From Eumeta japonica (lineage: Eukaryota > Arthropoda > Insecta > Lepidoptera > Psychidae), in contig BGZK01000295.1 in assembly GCA_005406025.1 (NCBI GenBank), positions 186,001-250,000 on the forward strand: a DNA stretch of 64,000 bases, read 5' to 3'. A program made the translations under genes and the position numbers. Shown here piece by piece: positions 46,160-57,288 of the stretch (position 1 is its first letter; each line of letters opens with the position of its first letter). The notes under the pieces are model-generated. The model was not told the origin of the DNA. It worked only from the letters and a program-made list of their open reading frames with translations, and ran no database searches.

Positions 46160-46400
46160 ACAGTGGACGGTTGTGGCTTAGTGGCTTAGAACATTACCTA
46201 GCAATCAGAATGTTTTGAGTTCGATTTTGACTTCAAGCGATAGGTATTTAACTTAAGTCAAATTAATCCACTCGCTGTATGCTTTGGAGAGCACGATAAA
46301 TTATTATTTTATGTGAGGTGTTAATTCGCGGAAATGCATAATTAGAAGCTTGCTTATAACACATTTTAAAAATCAGCGTGCAACCCACCGCTGACCCTTG
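46160..46400 (+). mobile_element. tRNA-derived SINE
   Basis: An A-box-like TGGCTTAGTGG at 46174-46184 and a B-box-like AGTTCGATTTT at 46218-46228 sit at pol III promoter spacing. A body with CAGCGTGCAACCCACCGCTG follows to about 46400. Both boxes are diverged from consensus. Confidence 0.55.
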
Positions 46401-46800
46401 TATCTGTTCTCACACTACTAATCTCTATCCAAAGTATTAAATATTGATTCGAAAAGATTGACAGATATCGAACACTTAAGCAAGTGTTAATTATTTATTT
46501 ATCTTAATCCGCTAATAGCTATATTGTTATTTCTATGAACGTTTCATGCCAAGTACACCATCATCAGGAAAATGCAGACAGTCGCATCCACCAGGGCGTA
46601 AGAGTGTTAAAAGCAACTGACAGAAGCGCTCCCAACTTGCTTTGTGACATGTCAGAGCATGAAAGGTATGATAAGCTGTCAGTCTCGAAAATGATTATTA
46701 CATTGGCGATGACGCTCGTTAGCAGCCTCCGACGTATAAAAGTCAGCGTGGAGGGTTTAAAATTCAAAACTCTTATTTTGTGGTATATAAGAGGTGCAAA
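46401..46800. other. Unassigned; probably retrotransposon-derived
   Basis: Balanced-composition DNA between the SINE and repeat D, with overlapping short frames on both strands (about 46535-46846 + and 46564-46767 -) and no domain. It may be the 5' portion of the repeat D element. Confidence 0.3.
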
Positions 46801-47090
46801 CGAGCACGCAAGACGTCAGAGAGTCGATGGTCATTGCAGCCCATGAACACTCGCAAGCCCAAAGGAGTCATCACTGCGTTATCGGTCTCTTGGATAGAAA
46901 CAGAATGTCTGATGGCAAGAGTGTTGATAGAGGAGGGAGAGGTTTACCAGAACTCTCATTCATTGAACGAAACCCAACAGCGGAAGCTGTTACTTCATGT
47001 CTGTATTCTGTGAGAGTATGGTATCTCATCGGTCGAGCCGGCCCATTTTCGTCCTACAAACACGTTGATTGTAGTGTGGCACTACCATAG
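46801..47090 (+). repeat. Repeat D (retrotransposon 3' region), copy 1
   Basis: This shares its order of phrases with 57850-58105: GCCCATGAACACTC, TTGATAGAGGAGGGAGAGG, GGTATCTCATCGGTCGAGCC, GGCCCATTTTCG. The GTCGAGCCGGCCCATT phrase is recalled from a widespread lepidopteran retrotransposon tail. Overlapping open frames here are part of the repeat. Confidence 0.65.
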
Positions 47091-47340
47091 TAACTACAAT
47101 AATTAACTCGCCATCACTACTACTTTTACTATGACTACCCTCAATATCAAATACGATTATAATATCAATCAAGAGTATGAAAGAGTATGGTTTAGCACTG
47201 GGGTTGTTAAAACAAAAACAAAAATCCGCAGTCATAGTACAAAACACATCTCTATGCTTTTAGTTTAGCGTACATTAACATATTAATTGCCATTATTTCA
47301 ATTTAATATGAATAGATAATTAATTCGAGTTTTTGATCAA
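47091..47340. other. Unassigned stretch between repeat D and a LINE tail
   Basis: AT-rich, with no feature recognised. Confidence 0.4.
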
Positions 47341-47462
47341 ATTCAAATTCAAAATGTTTTTATTTTATAGACTACGAAATAACACTTAAAATACGTCATA
47401 ATTTTATGCGTATGACGAAGGGTAAAATAACTTTACCCTTCGTTCGGAAGCCAGTTTTCCCT
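47341..47462 (-). mobile_element. CR1/Jockey-like LINE 3' UTR fragment (minus strand)
   Basis: The reverse complement reads GGAAAACTGGCTTCCGAACG, then GACGTATTTTAAGTGTTATT, then AATAAAAACATTTTGAATTT. This parallels the 3' UTR at 16435-16535 phrase by phrase. It includes a 12-bp-arm hairpin (47415-47426 with 47432-47443). Only the last 120 bp of the element are present, and it lies head-to-head with the LINE starting at 47470. Confidence 0.65.
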
Positions 47463-47469
47463 CAAGCAC

Positions 47470-50175
47470 TTGTGTAGGATAAGTTATAAAAGTAAATATA
47501 TTGTAATATGCGGAGACTTTAATGTAAGCTTATTAGATGTCATCAATCACAGTGGTAGAAGTCTAGAGTTCTTTGGGTTTTACAATCTGTCAAACCTATT
47601 TTTGGAGCAGACAAGACTCAAGTCTGTCTCTAAGACATGTATTGATAATATTAATACAAATGTTAAACCACTTCAGAACTACATCATCAATAATTTAAAA
47701 TCAAACCAAAGTGGCCAAACGGCGTCTTTCAAAATACTGATTAAAACTAATCAAAAAAAGTTATAAAGTGCATTCCAGTAAACGAAAAACGATTGGTAGA
47801 ATTCAGAAAATGTGTCATGCAGAGAATTCCAGAACTAAAATGCTGTAACGATTCCAGTGAGTTGTACAACTCAATATTTCATGTAACAAAAAAGGAATAT
47901 GACAGTATTTTTCAAACAAGAATTATCAAAGTAAATAAGTCATTATCGTTCAGTGATTCAGTAATAGTGAGAATATGTGATAGATTTGCTGAGTATGTTA
48001 AAAATTATTCAAAAACTTTGAAACATGTTTGTATCGAGGCTAAAACGAATTATATTAATAGCAAAATAAAAAACAGCAATTAGTTAATGAAAACATCTTG
48101 GTGTGTTAAAGAACGAAATTTGCAAAATTAGAGGTCACGATCTTGACTTTCAACTTAAGATAAATGATAAAATTCCAAAAAAAGACATAAAAGTTGCCGA
48201 AGCCTTTGAAAAATTTTTTACTGACATTCCAATTTCGAATACCAAATCTCTCAATTCATCTCCCGCTCTTGCTGAAACCTTATTCAGGGAAAATATTCCG
48301 CCTATCAACATTAATTTAGAATTGAAATATATAATTTCGGAAGACATTATTAAGGCATTCAAGTCGTTGGACATGAAAAAGACTGCTGGTCTCCATAGTC
48401 TGTCCGTTAAAATTGTAAACTTCATTATTGATTGTATTGCATCGCATTTGGCATTTGTTTTTAATAAATGTTTAGATGATGGCATGTTTCCTGATCTGAT
48501 CAAAGAAAACAAAGTTGTTCCTATATTCGAATTTCACTAATTTTAGGCCTACATCAGTAGTGCCGACATTAATAAAATTTTTGAAAAGTTAATCCTAAAT
48601 TATCTCCTATTACATTTTTATAGTAATAATATAATGTCCAAGAAACAGTTGGGTTTCACACGGGGTCGCTCAACAATCGATGGTGGTGTTGAGCTATTTG
48701 AAAAAAAATTTTGAAGCCTGGGAGAATTCATGGAATGCGATGGGAGTGTTGTGCGATCTCTCCAAGGAGTTTAACTGTGAAAATCACGAAAAGCTGATCA
48801 GGAAGCTACATAATTATATAATTATGGGTCGTGCACTCAAACTATTGGCATCATATTTGACTAATAGGGCTCGATACCAATAATATAAGATTGTCTGGAT
48901 CTGTGATCCGCATGGGAGTTACACAGGGATCGATCCTCGGTCCGTTTCTGTTTTTACTTTATATTAATGAATTATCTAGCTTTGTTAAGAATATTCATGT
49001 GATTGTACTGTTTGCAGATGATACCTCTTTAATATTCAGAGTTAAAAGACATCCACTCAGTTATGAAGATGGGAACATTGCTGTCTCCAAACCTGGAAAA
49101 TGCTTTACTCTAAATAATTTACTTCGTAATAGGAAGTAAAAAAAATGAGTGAAATTCTCACTTCTGAATGTGAAAAATGGATCTGGTTTTATTTTAATAA
49201 GAAACGAGGAATTAGAGCTTGGTGACACTAATGTATTCCTAGATCTTAGTTTAGATAATAAACTTCAATGGGGTCCTCATATTCCCTGAGGGGGACAAGT
49301 TGATATAAATGGAAGGTGGGGAAAGTATTAATTGTGGGTATAGTCAAAAGCATATAAATTTTCACACTTATAGTGCGAGTCTTACCTCTACAACGATTGT
49401 AATCAGAACGGTACAAGTCCAATATGTAAAGCTCTACGAGCTCTTGACTGTATAAAAAATGAAACTTGTAAACAAAGTTATTATATTTATTAAAAAAAAT
49501 TAATCAAAATTAGAACAAAAGAATTGAACAGAATCTGAATACTCATTAATCAGGGTAGTAACTTAACAGGGGATTAACTTTTGAAAATTACAAGATGTTA
49601 TCAATAAAGTTGTCGAACTAGATTCGTTTTTGATAAGCCAATTAAAATATAACCTTCGGTGGTTTTTTGTAAATTGTACGACCATTTTGTTACGAAAATT
49701 CTCTAAGTTTTTTTAATAAGTTTTCTGTGCACGCTCATCATGACCAGACCATTGAGACGATTTTCCCTCATAGCGCTTCTTATTCAGGTTTTCAATCTAC
49801 TCAGGCTGCTAAACGATCGTTCTACTGTACTCGTTGTGCATGGTCAAGCGATCAAAATTTTCAACGCTTTTTCCGTTGCAGGAAAGAACTTAAGAAACAG
49901 AGTTAAGATCTTTCTTAAAACCCCGATTCTAAATATGATTATGGTTCCATAACTAATACTGTCCTTGGTATTGCCAACTTGAATTCTTGTTTCTTTTTCT
50001 TTCGCTCTCTCACTTGCTTCCCTTTTCACTTTCAACTCTTGCTTTCATTTTCCCTTCACATTTTTTCCCAATCTCTCTCCTCCCAAACCTTATAATTTTT
50101 CCTTCTCTTTTCCCCCTATTTTTCAATAATACAAGTAAACGAATATGGCCAAAAAATAAAATTAAAGATTGATAT
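47470..50175 (+). pseudogene. CR1/Jockey-like LINE ORF2 (endonuclease + reverse transcriptase), broken
   Basis: ORF2 of a non-LTR retrotransposon, readable on the plus strand in at least five frames. Endonuclease end: YIVICGDFNVSLLD (47490-47535), CIDNI (about 47639), and SNQSGQTASF at 47701-47730 where relatives have SDHSGQT, so the terminal catalytic Asp-His pair is lost. The linker (47793-48083) leads to the RT: AFKSLDMKKTAG (about 48355-48390), LAFVFNKCLDDGMFPDL, RPTSV, GFTRGRSTID, LCDLSKEFN (AFD/AFN box), VTQGSILGPFLFLLYINEL (48909-48970) and an intact FADDTSLIF at 49011-49037. Later come DNKLQWGPHI (about 49256-49286) and a C-terminal IKIFNAFSVA..KIFLKTPI block (about 49850-49930). A pyrimidine-rich 3' UTR ends near AATAAAATTAAAG (50155-50168). 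It is truncated at the 5' end and not functional. Confidence 0.85.
49985..50130 (+). repeat. Polypyrimidine tract
   Basis: About 145 bases are overwhelmingly C and T on the plus strand, within the presumed LINE 3' UTR. Such tracts can form triplex-type DNA, but there is no mirror repeat strong enough to argue for it. Confidence 0.8.
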
Positions 50176-50504
50176 TTATTTTATTGACCAATTAACAGAG
50201 ATACACAAATAGACAGATAGAAAGACAGATACACTTATACTCTACGCGACGATATATTCTAACAGTATGCTAAATTTTAATAAAGTTAGTTATGCATCCT
50301 TTATTAACATTTATAATACTGTTAAAATTTGTCCAGTTATTAATAAGCACAAATAAACGGAGAAAAAACAGGCTGTTACTTATATTTTACATGACAATAT
50401 GTTTTATCAGTATTGAAAATTTTAATGACATTGTTTAACTACTGTTAAAATAGTCAGGAAGTACACAGGAAAATAAATAGCCAAAAAACTTAAATTCTTC
50501 TCCA
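50176..50504. other. AT-rich stretch, nothing recognised
   Basis: Only a short AGACAGATA-rich simple-sequence spot near 50205-50235. Confidence 0.4.
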
Positions 50505-50640
50505 AGTTCAATTAGTGTCCATACTAAATTTCAACTGAATAGATTCAGTTCAACGTAGGCGTTAAAACGTTGTGACAGACAGACAGTTATTTACATATTA
50601 ATAATAATAGTACGGATAATATTTACTTCATTTATTGTAG
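50505..50640 (-). mobile_element. Lep1-type Helitron-like fragment
   Basis: The plus-strand phrases CTAAATTTCAACTGAATAGA, TAGGCGTTAAAACGTTGTGA and CAGACAGACAGTTATTTACA are the reverse-oriented 5' half of Lep1-like elements. Ends are not preserved. Confidence 0.45.
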
Positions 50641-50679
50641 GTCAGGTATCGCTATTAATAAGTCATTGAAAGAATAATT

Positions 50680-50900
50680 ATGTTTATTGACCGGTCAGTA
50701 AAGAAGCCCTTCATAAAAATCTGTCAGTTACGTCCCCTTTATATCAAGCACTACCATAAAAATGTCACACCGGATAGTACAAACGAGAATTTATGCGCGC
50801 CTCGTGCAAATGACCGGCCGCCGCCGTGTGAGCCTTTGTGTTGTTTTTTACATTATATTAAATACGATACGATTTATTAGACAGCCAATAAAGAAAGTAG
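50680..50900. promoter_or_regulatory. GC-richer block with Hox-type words
   Basis: Contains TTCATAAAAA, CCATAAAAAT and TTTATG/TTTATA words (Abd-B/Cdx-like) next to a CG-rich core GACCGGCCGCCGCCGTGTG. The 66-codon plus frame has no domain. Enhancer candidate by composition. Confidence 0.25.
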
Positions 50901-51791
50901 AATAGTGGCCCATAGGAGCTGGTACTAAGAGTGGCCGGTGCTAATTTGTAATAATTCTTTTACAATTCGTTACCACATCGTTAGTTACTTCGTTGCTTAT
51001 GGGGAGAAGTTGCCCGTTGTGCTGCTTTCGTGCGTGAGGTTTTAAAGACTTTTTGAAGAAAACTTCCTTGGGTGGTACTTGAGAGTGACTCAAAACTTTT
51101 TGTTGAACGGAAATAACGTTTGATAAAATCTATATTTTATATACGCAGTTACCGAAGTTCATCATCATCATCATCATCGCTCAACCTTCAGCCAGTCGCA
51201 ATGACTGAAAGGCACAAGTTCCGATACACCGAAGGGAGCGTAAATATCAGGGGGAGTGTAGGTTCTGGCTTGGATTAGGAGTGACGGGAGTGTAGAGCCA
51301 GCCGGTATTCGTGCAACCTTTAACCAGAAAACTGGATTTGGGATAGGTAATAGATACTATAGTGTGTCAATAAATATAGTGGAGAAGGTATGTTCCTTTT
51401 GTTTCTCTTTCGTTCTTCGTTTCCTTTGCTTGGTGCAGGCTTTGACGTCCATTCTGAGAGTCGGAACAGTTCATCTGCAGCCTTTCTAATTTCTACTGTA
51501 GTCTGTGCTAATGTCGTTTATTCTTCTTGGTTCCTGTTGTAAAAACTACTGTCTTGTTATGCGAATCTCCCAAGTGCGAATAACTTTCTATTGTAGAAGA
51601 ACTCAAAGCAGAGTTGAGTAGATGGTGTCGAGCTCTTAAACAAATCCTTTCTGGATTTTTCTTCAGTCGATTTTTCTTATGAATTCGTCGAATATTCCAA
51701 TTCAAAGTGGCCAATATTTGAAAATCCGCAATTTTAATATAAATCCCTAATACGTTTATTAATATTTAGGCCAATGATTATGTTATTAATA
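50901..51791. other. Unassigned stretch
   Basis: A short (CAT)n run at about 51162-51179, followed by CGCTCAACCTTCAGCC, resembles a dispersed lepidopteran fragment. Balanced composition continues to about 51640 without a recognisable domain. Confidence 0.35.
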
Positions 51792-51990
51792 ACTAGTTGT
51801 GTCCGCGGCTTTGTATGTATGAACATATAACGAATTCCTTAATTTTTTTTATATCGAGCGACCTCGTTTTGCCCGAAATCGGTCTATTTCTATTCTAATA
51901 AAGTTTAAAATTAGTTATTGATTTTTAGTTTAGTTGTTATATCTACCACAACATTAAAAAAAAACTTTATTCTAATCCCGTGTAAAGGTT
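51792..51990 (-). mobile_element. Lep1-type Helitron-like fragment (minus strand)
   Basis: ACTAGTTGTGTCCGCGGCTT at about 51792 is the reverse complement of an AAGCCGCGGACACAACTAGT terminus, the CTAG-T end of this group. Downstream ATATCGAGCGACC and TTATTCTAATCCCG words fit the element body. The 5' end was not identified. Confidence 0.5.
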
Positions 51991-52680
51991 GCACGTGTTC
52001 AAATTGAATGGTTCTAATTAACATTTTAATTTGATTAATATTTAACGAAATCATAGCATCGGTTTGTCTTCGCTGAGAAGAATGTCAACCGTGTAAGATG
52101 AAATAGTCTAAACTTCTGAACAATATGTAAACATTACGTTGGTGATAAAAGATCAACCGGTTCAATTTTTGTAAGAAGTATTTTTGTCCAAAACTGATTT
52201 ATTTACACTTCTTATTTTTATAACAGTAATTAAAGGAAATTAATTAAAACTGTTGGGTGTAATTGTCAATCATTATGTAACTATAGGGTCTTAATTTCAT
52301 AGTTACTAAAAATGAAAGGACTGTTAACATCGTCAAATAAGAATACAATGCGTTATGTGACAATTTTTTTCAGAATTTCCATTTCGGTATTGATCGACTA
52401 TTTGTCGATCAATACCGAATTTTGTGATTTTATATTCATAAGATCACTCCTATTGATTTTATTGTGAGGTTATTAAGAAAATCGTTGTTCGACATCGTTT
52501 ATTTTATTGTGAGATGTGCAATTTTCCTATCAGTCACTTGACTACCTACGTACGATTTATGTCGTCTTTTATAGCTTTATGAAGAAAATTTAATTTTGCG
52601 AAACCTGGTTAACTTGGTTAACCTGGATTTAAGCATTTAATTTTTTTTCGGAAATTTCAAATATTGCCTAACAAAATTCA
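51991..52680. other. AT-rich stretch with one hairpin
   Basis: No gene or element was recognised apart from the hairpin at 52383-52419. Confidence 0.4.
52383..52419. repeat. Hairpin, 16-bp perfect arms, 5-nt loop
   Basis: TTCGGTATTGATCGAC at 52383-52398 pairs exactly with 52404-52419 around TATTT. Confidence 0.9.
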
Positions 52681-52689
52681 CATATGTTT

Positions 52690-52945
52690 TATTCGAAACG
52701 GGAATGCTTATCAAGCGTAAACGTGTTACGAACAGCGAGTAACTGCCGGTGTTCGAGGAAGTGTGGAGGCTAATGATATAGCATTACTCTATTAAGTCGC
52801 TTTCTCACCCTTAACGCAAACAATCGCCTACGGAACGCCGTATTTATGCGCGGAGAGTTATTGCTTATGGACATGCGATACCCTAATTTAATAAATTCAC
52901 TTTCCACGGCCCTAGTTTAGACGGGTTTCCGTTCTAGGCAGCGGA
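52690..52945. promoter_or_regulatory. Balanced-composition block, enhancer candidate
   Basis: A CG-containing block without element resemblance, with TTTATGCG, TTATTGCTTATGG and TAATTTAATAAATTC homeodomain-type words. It resembles the other isolated blocks in the window. Confidence 0.3.
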
Positions 52946-53920
52946 CGGTCTACAATTTGTTTTTATCTGTCTATCTTCATGGTTATGAGCTCTTCTATTT
53001 GGGTGTTGCAGTAACATGCTATAATGGTTGGTTTTGTGCTATGTAGAATGCAAAAAAAAAAGAGTCTCTCAGGAATTCTCTTACATCTATCACATTTCAT
53101 ATTTTGATAATAATCAATATATCAAATTGTAAGTTGACAATAGCATTATCTGATATAATCCACACTACTGTATTTGGATAATTATTTTCTTAACAATTTT
53201 TCAAAGTAAATATTATATAGATAAAACCGTTTAGGTACTCATACGAATCGGGCACGTGTAAAGAATGTTCCATACTATAAATCATCGCATTAGTCTTCCA
53301 TGAAATAAAGTCATATATTTTAGACACATTTATTTTTTACGACCACTCTGCGTAAGAACACAAAGATTTTGATTTTTGTATAGATTTTTCTGTAAGCTAA
53401 GAGTGAGGTTCCATATATACTGATTTTTTAAGTATGATTTTAAGATCAGTATGTTCGAAACTAAGGAGGTGAAGGTGTTTAATGTACGTATATTTTCTTT
53501 AATATCATTAAAACTATTAATTTTAAAAGTATAAAAAGATTATATTTATACTTTTCTTAACAAACTAGTTCATTAAATGGGTAACTTGACAACAAAGCAA
53601 ATTTATATTTATTTCTTTATTAATCTCCCAAAATCAAACCTATATTTATAATTCTCCGACCAGAACGAATGGCATTTTTATAATTTATCACACATCACAC
53701 AGTCAAACTCATGCATGGGATAAATTGGTGCAAAACCATTAAATGTTTTCACTGTTTATTAGAATAACCGGTGGAATTGAAAAAAAATTGAATTTTTATA
53801 TACGAATATCGGACACTAAAATGTTAGCGTGTGTAGGTAGAAATATCTGTTTGCCATTTGTTTAGGTTCTCAGTTTTTCTCCAATAACCAGTCAAAATAT
53901 TTAATGGTTCCGCATCGAGG
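52946..53920. other. AT-rich stretch, nothing recognised
   Basis: No gene, element or strong structure was seen. Confidence 0.45.
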
Positions 53921-54115
53921 TATTCCATGTTTAAGTTTGACTGTGCGAAGTCTGGCGTATAATAAGAATCCTATTCGGACTTGGCACGTATCCTACGTGC
54001 TATCGAAGACCTCGCGAATTGTTCACTAAGAAGGGGATGATGTATTCGTGCCTCGCCGAGGGTTGATTTGGGTCATAAAGCGTGGTCTGACGCTCGCGTC
54101 TAAACCCTTGTTAAA
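53921..54115. promoter_or_regulatory. Balanced-composition block, weak regulatory candidate
   Basis: GC-richer than its flanks, with CGTATCCTACGTGC and CTCGCCGAGGG words. No domain and no element resemblance. Confidence 0.2.
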
Positions 54116-55197
54116 TTAAATTAAACGTGTCATCTGTCCGCCAAACTATTTTCAACGGTTAACCCGATGAACTTATAAACAGCAATATGATAATGATTAA
54201 TGTATTATATAATTGCGTTAGCATTATAAAACAGTACAATGTTTTATACATGTTAGATTTTCTTGTAAAACATTTTCAGAGAAAGTTCATGTTAAAACAA
54301 TAAATTTTGGGAGCTTTCTTGCATGTTATTTTTGTTAGATACATATCGCTCGTACGAACTGCAAACTGCCTTTCATATTTTTTTTTATAATTTCGTTTCA
54401 ATTTGGCTGAAACTGAAATCTTTCCATTTTTTTACTTGAATATATTAAAATTAAGGACACTCAAACTGAATCTGTATCGAAAACGAAATTAACAAATTAT
54501 GCGAAAATATATTACTACATATAAACAATCTAGTGGGGGTGCATTATCTATCATCTTATCGCTGCTATAGTAAATAAAATTATAATAATTATTATAATTT
54601 TATTTAGTAAACTAGAGCATTATAAATATTTTCAATTGCTTAAAAGCTGACTATCAATAAAAAATGTACTACAAAAATAAATTTTTAGCAAGTTGATTTA
54701 TAAAAATACTTATCTTAAATATTACGTATGCCTGAATCAAGTGTGATTTATTTTTATGTTTTTTTTTAAATCTCGAGTAATATTTGTGCGATTGGTATTC
54801 CTAATTATAAACTTTAAATTTACCACTTTTCGCATGAAAATCTCAATCAGTAGGTTAGGTTAATATGATTTAGTTGATTGTAGCAGTTTTACGGTGAATT
54901 TTATTAGCAGGTTTACGATCAATTAGCAGCAATAAGCTATATTACAAGACAGTTTCTATATTACAGAGATTCTTAAAAGAATTTACGTTACAATTATATA
55001 CTAGACCCAGTTAAAATCAACGGTGCATGCACTAAATATTTAATAGTAGCATTATATGGCCATGCGTTGATAACGATGATAGGCGCTTTAGACTCCAAAA
55101 ATCTCGATAGGATACAAATTCAGTCCATGTCAGTATTTACTTTTCTAATCATACGATGTATAGAAGAAAGTGTACGATAGGTGTTGAAATGAATCGA
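54116..55197. other. AT-rich stretch with one palindrome
   Basis: No gene or element was recognised apart from the palindrome at 54571-54606. Confidence 0.4.
54571..54606. repeat. 36-bp perfect AT palindrome
   Basis: TAAATAAAATTATAATAA at 54571-54588 is the exact reverse complement of 54589-54606, with no spacer. All bases are A or T, so chance is less unlikely than for the palindrome at 44.2 kb. Confidence 0.9.
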
Positions 55198-55397
55198 ATA
55201 TATATAATAAAGACGATTTTTCATTGTCCGTGCAGCAGTTAAAACTACTGAAGTAACGGTACAGAACTTTTACGATTACACGCGGAATCGTTTATTAGAT
55301 GGTTACGGACGATTTAATATTTTAATTCCGTGCCCCTTTTTATTTACTTTAACAATCCACAACGCAAGGCGCAGCGAAGAGGGGGATAACAGCTAGT
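55198..55397 (+). mobile_element. Lep1-type Helitron-like element
   Basis: The left side has ATATATATAATAAAGACGAT, the middle ACACGCGGAATCGTTTATTA, and the right end AGGCGCAGCGAAGAGGGGGA followed by TAACAGCTAGT. The CTAGT terminus at 55393-55397 after a GCGAAG-rich stretch is typical of this group. Confidence 0.6.
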
Positions 55398-56105
55398 TAT
55401 GCATATTTACAACATAGCGTAACAAATCTAACAAACAGCATAGTATAACAAATATTGGAAAATATTTGGAACATTTTAAAAAGCACATCACTAAATCGAG
55501 AGAGTAACAAAGATACGAAATCGCTTAAAAATGATGATTTGTGTATTATCCACCCGTTAAAAGATGTTTCCATGGCACTGAACGCACCTGGCATAAGTTC
55601 CATTTAAATGTACCTAAATCATCATCACCGCGTCTCCGGCGCGGCGCGGGCGCACGCGTAATGCGGTGGTCACACTCTAGTCGCTGGCACTTGTCGTTCC
55701 CGTTCCTCTGCGGTTAGCCGCCATCGTCTGATTTACACTGCCTCTACACGATACCGATCGACGTCTCGTGTTACGATATAATTTTGGATCAATGTATTCA
55801 ATGTATTTTTTTTTTTGATATTACGTATCTCGTTTTAGATATGTAACCTATAATATTCAAAAAAATTAGTTCATAAGTGCATTTTATAATATAAGCAAGG
55901 TTGAGTTTCGTCATGTGTTGATCCATAGTTTAAATATAAAGAACATCTCTCTTTTCTTAAATATTCAAATGTACAATATGAAAAAAACATTACGAAATAT
56001 ATCCAATTCAGTGGAGAAGGTATGTCTTCATGCTTATATTCATTAAACTATTAACTGCTAAAAAAATAATTCATTAGGGAGAGTTTAACTTAATATTAAT
56101 GGCTT
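55398..56105. other. CG-rich block then AT-rich DNA
   Basis: The block at about 55618-55765 is strongly CG-rich (CCGGCGCGGCGCGGGCGCAC) and shows no coding domain or element motif, so it may be regulatory. The rest is AT-rich and unrecognised. Confidence 0.3.
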
Positions 56106-56317
56106 GATATTTTCAGTGGCGGCGCTACACCACTCGTGGACGTCGGCGACATCAGGTTTGCGAGGCCTCTTTTTAATAACTTGTAGGCAAAACTTTTTGC
56201 GAGGCCTCTTTTTAATAACTTGTAGGCAAAACTTTTTTGTTTGCGAGGCCCCTTCAGGCGCGAGGCCGTCGGCGGTCGCCGACGTCGCCGACGCCTAGCG
56301 CCGCCACTGGATATTTT
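56106..56317. mobile_element. hAT-type MITE with perfect 8-bp target duplication
   Basis: The element occupies 56114-56309 (196 bp). It is flanked on both sides by the same 8 bases, GATATTTT (56106-56113 and 56310-56317), the target-site length of the hAT superfamily. Its ends are inverted: CAGTGGCGGCGCTA at the left and the exact reverse complement TAGCGCCGCCACTG at the right. A further shared word, GACGTCGGCGAC, lies inside each end. Internally a 39-bp segment starting GCGAGGCC is duplicated (56160 and 56199). It has no transposase, so it would have been moved by a hAT enzyme elsewhere. The perfect target duplication suggests recent insertion. Confidence 0.9.
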
Positions 56318-57232
56318 ATTCAAAGATTTTCCTAAAAATTGCAGTTTTCACACCCATTTAATTAACGATAACTGAGCTTATTTTTAAAAATATTTATTTG
56401 CATGTTCATGAAATTTTTCATGATTTTACAACATATTTCTTTCTAACTTTAAACATTATGCGTACGGCGAGTTCAAGATGATTAACGAAAACTTTATTAT
56501 GGCTCATAAACAGACCACTAAAATGAACACGCCAAGTCACTTATGGAAACCTAGGGACAGTCAAAAAGAAAAACGCTAAGCTGCAGACGAAAGAGAGAAC
56601 GTCGTAACAGATAATAATAATAACCGACCGCAGGTACTACACGACCCTTAGGATAAAATCTAAACAACGGTTCGTCGTTAAAGCCACAAGACGCACCGCA
56701 AGTGAATTCGAAACATTGTAACGTGAAAGATATACTGATACGAATTGATTCCGGTCCGTCTGAGTGACTTTTAAAACAACTACCGGTGCAGGTCGGTGTA
56801 CAAATAAACACAAATTGAAGTGGAGACTGAGATAGTGACTGATAGGGGATATTAGTAATATATTAGTACTGATAGCGTGGTTGGTAATATTTTGTTGCCG
56901 TATTGAAAAAATATATTTAAAAAGTGCAGTGACATTATTTTTTAAATAGTCCGAAAGATAATCAAAATATCAATAATTTAAATTGTCAATCAGCCGTAAA
57001 GCTGTTACATTATTGTGTGATAGTTTCGTAAAAAAAAAATGTTGAAAAACATTTTATACTACTTATATCAAACATTTTGTATTATTTTTCATATCAAACA
57101 ATTTTACATTCTTTTAAGTGATGTATAAATTTACTTATTATTATCTCGGAAACAGCTTAATGTAATGATATCGATATAAATTTTTATTTTGGTAAAGATT
57201 AGCTTTTCAAGTTCATAGGTGTCTTCCATGGA
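56318..57232. other. Mostly AT-rich, unassigned
   Basis: A balanced patch at about 56560-56820 carries an 86-codon minus-strand frame without a recognisable domain. Nothing else was seen. Confidence 0.35.
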
Positions 57233-57288
57233 AATACAAGATAAAAAAAATTCTGAGCTCTTGCTCAGAATTTTTTTTATCTTGTATT
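57233..57288. repeat. Twin hairpin, first unit: 26-bp perfect arms, TCTT loop
   Basis: Bases 57233-57258 pair exactly with 57263-57288 around TCTT (57259-57262). The arm contains ATACAAGATA, eight A and TTCTGAGC. Confidence 0.95.

Noticed and set aside
46535..47090. Cluster of overlapping frames of 77-103 codons
   Set aside because: Most of this is repeat D and its upstream part, shared with 57.85 kb, with frames open on both strands and no domain.
56104..56323. Open frames of 64 and 75 codons on opposite strands, one Arg-rich
   Set aside because: Both lie within the hAT MITE and come from its CG-rich inverted ends and internal duplication.
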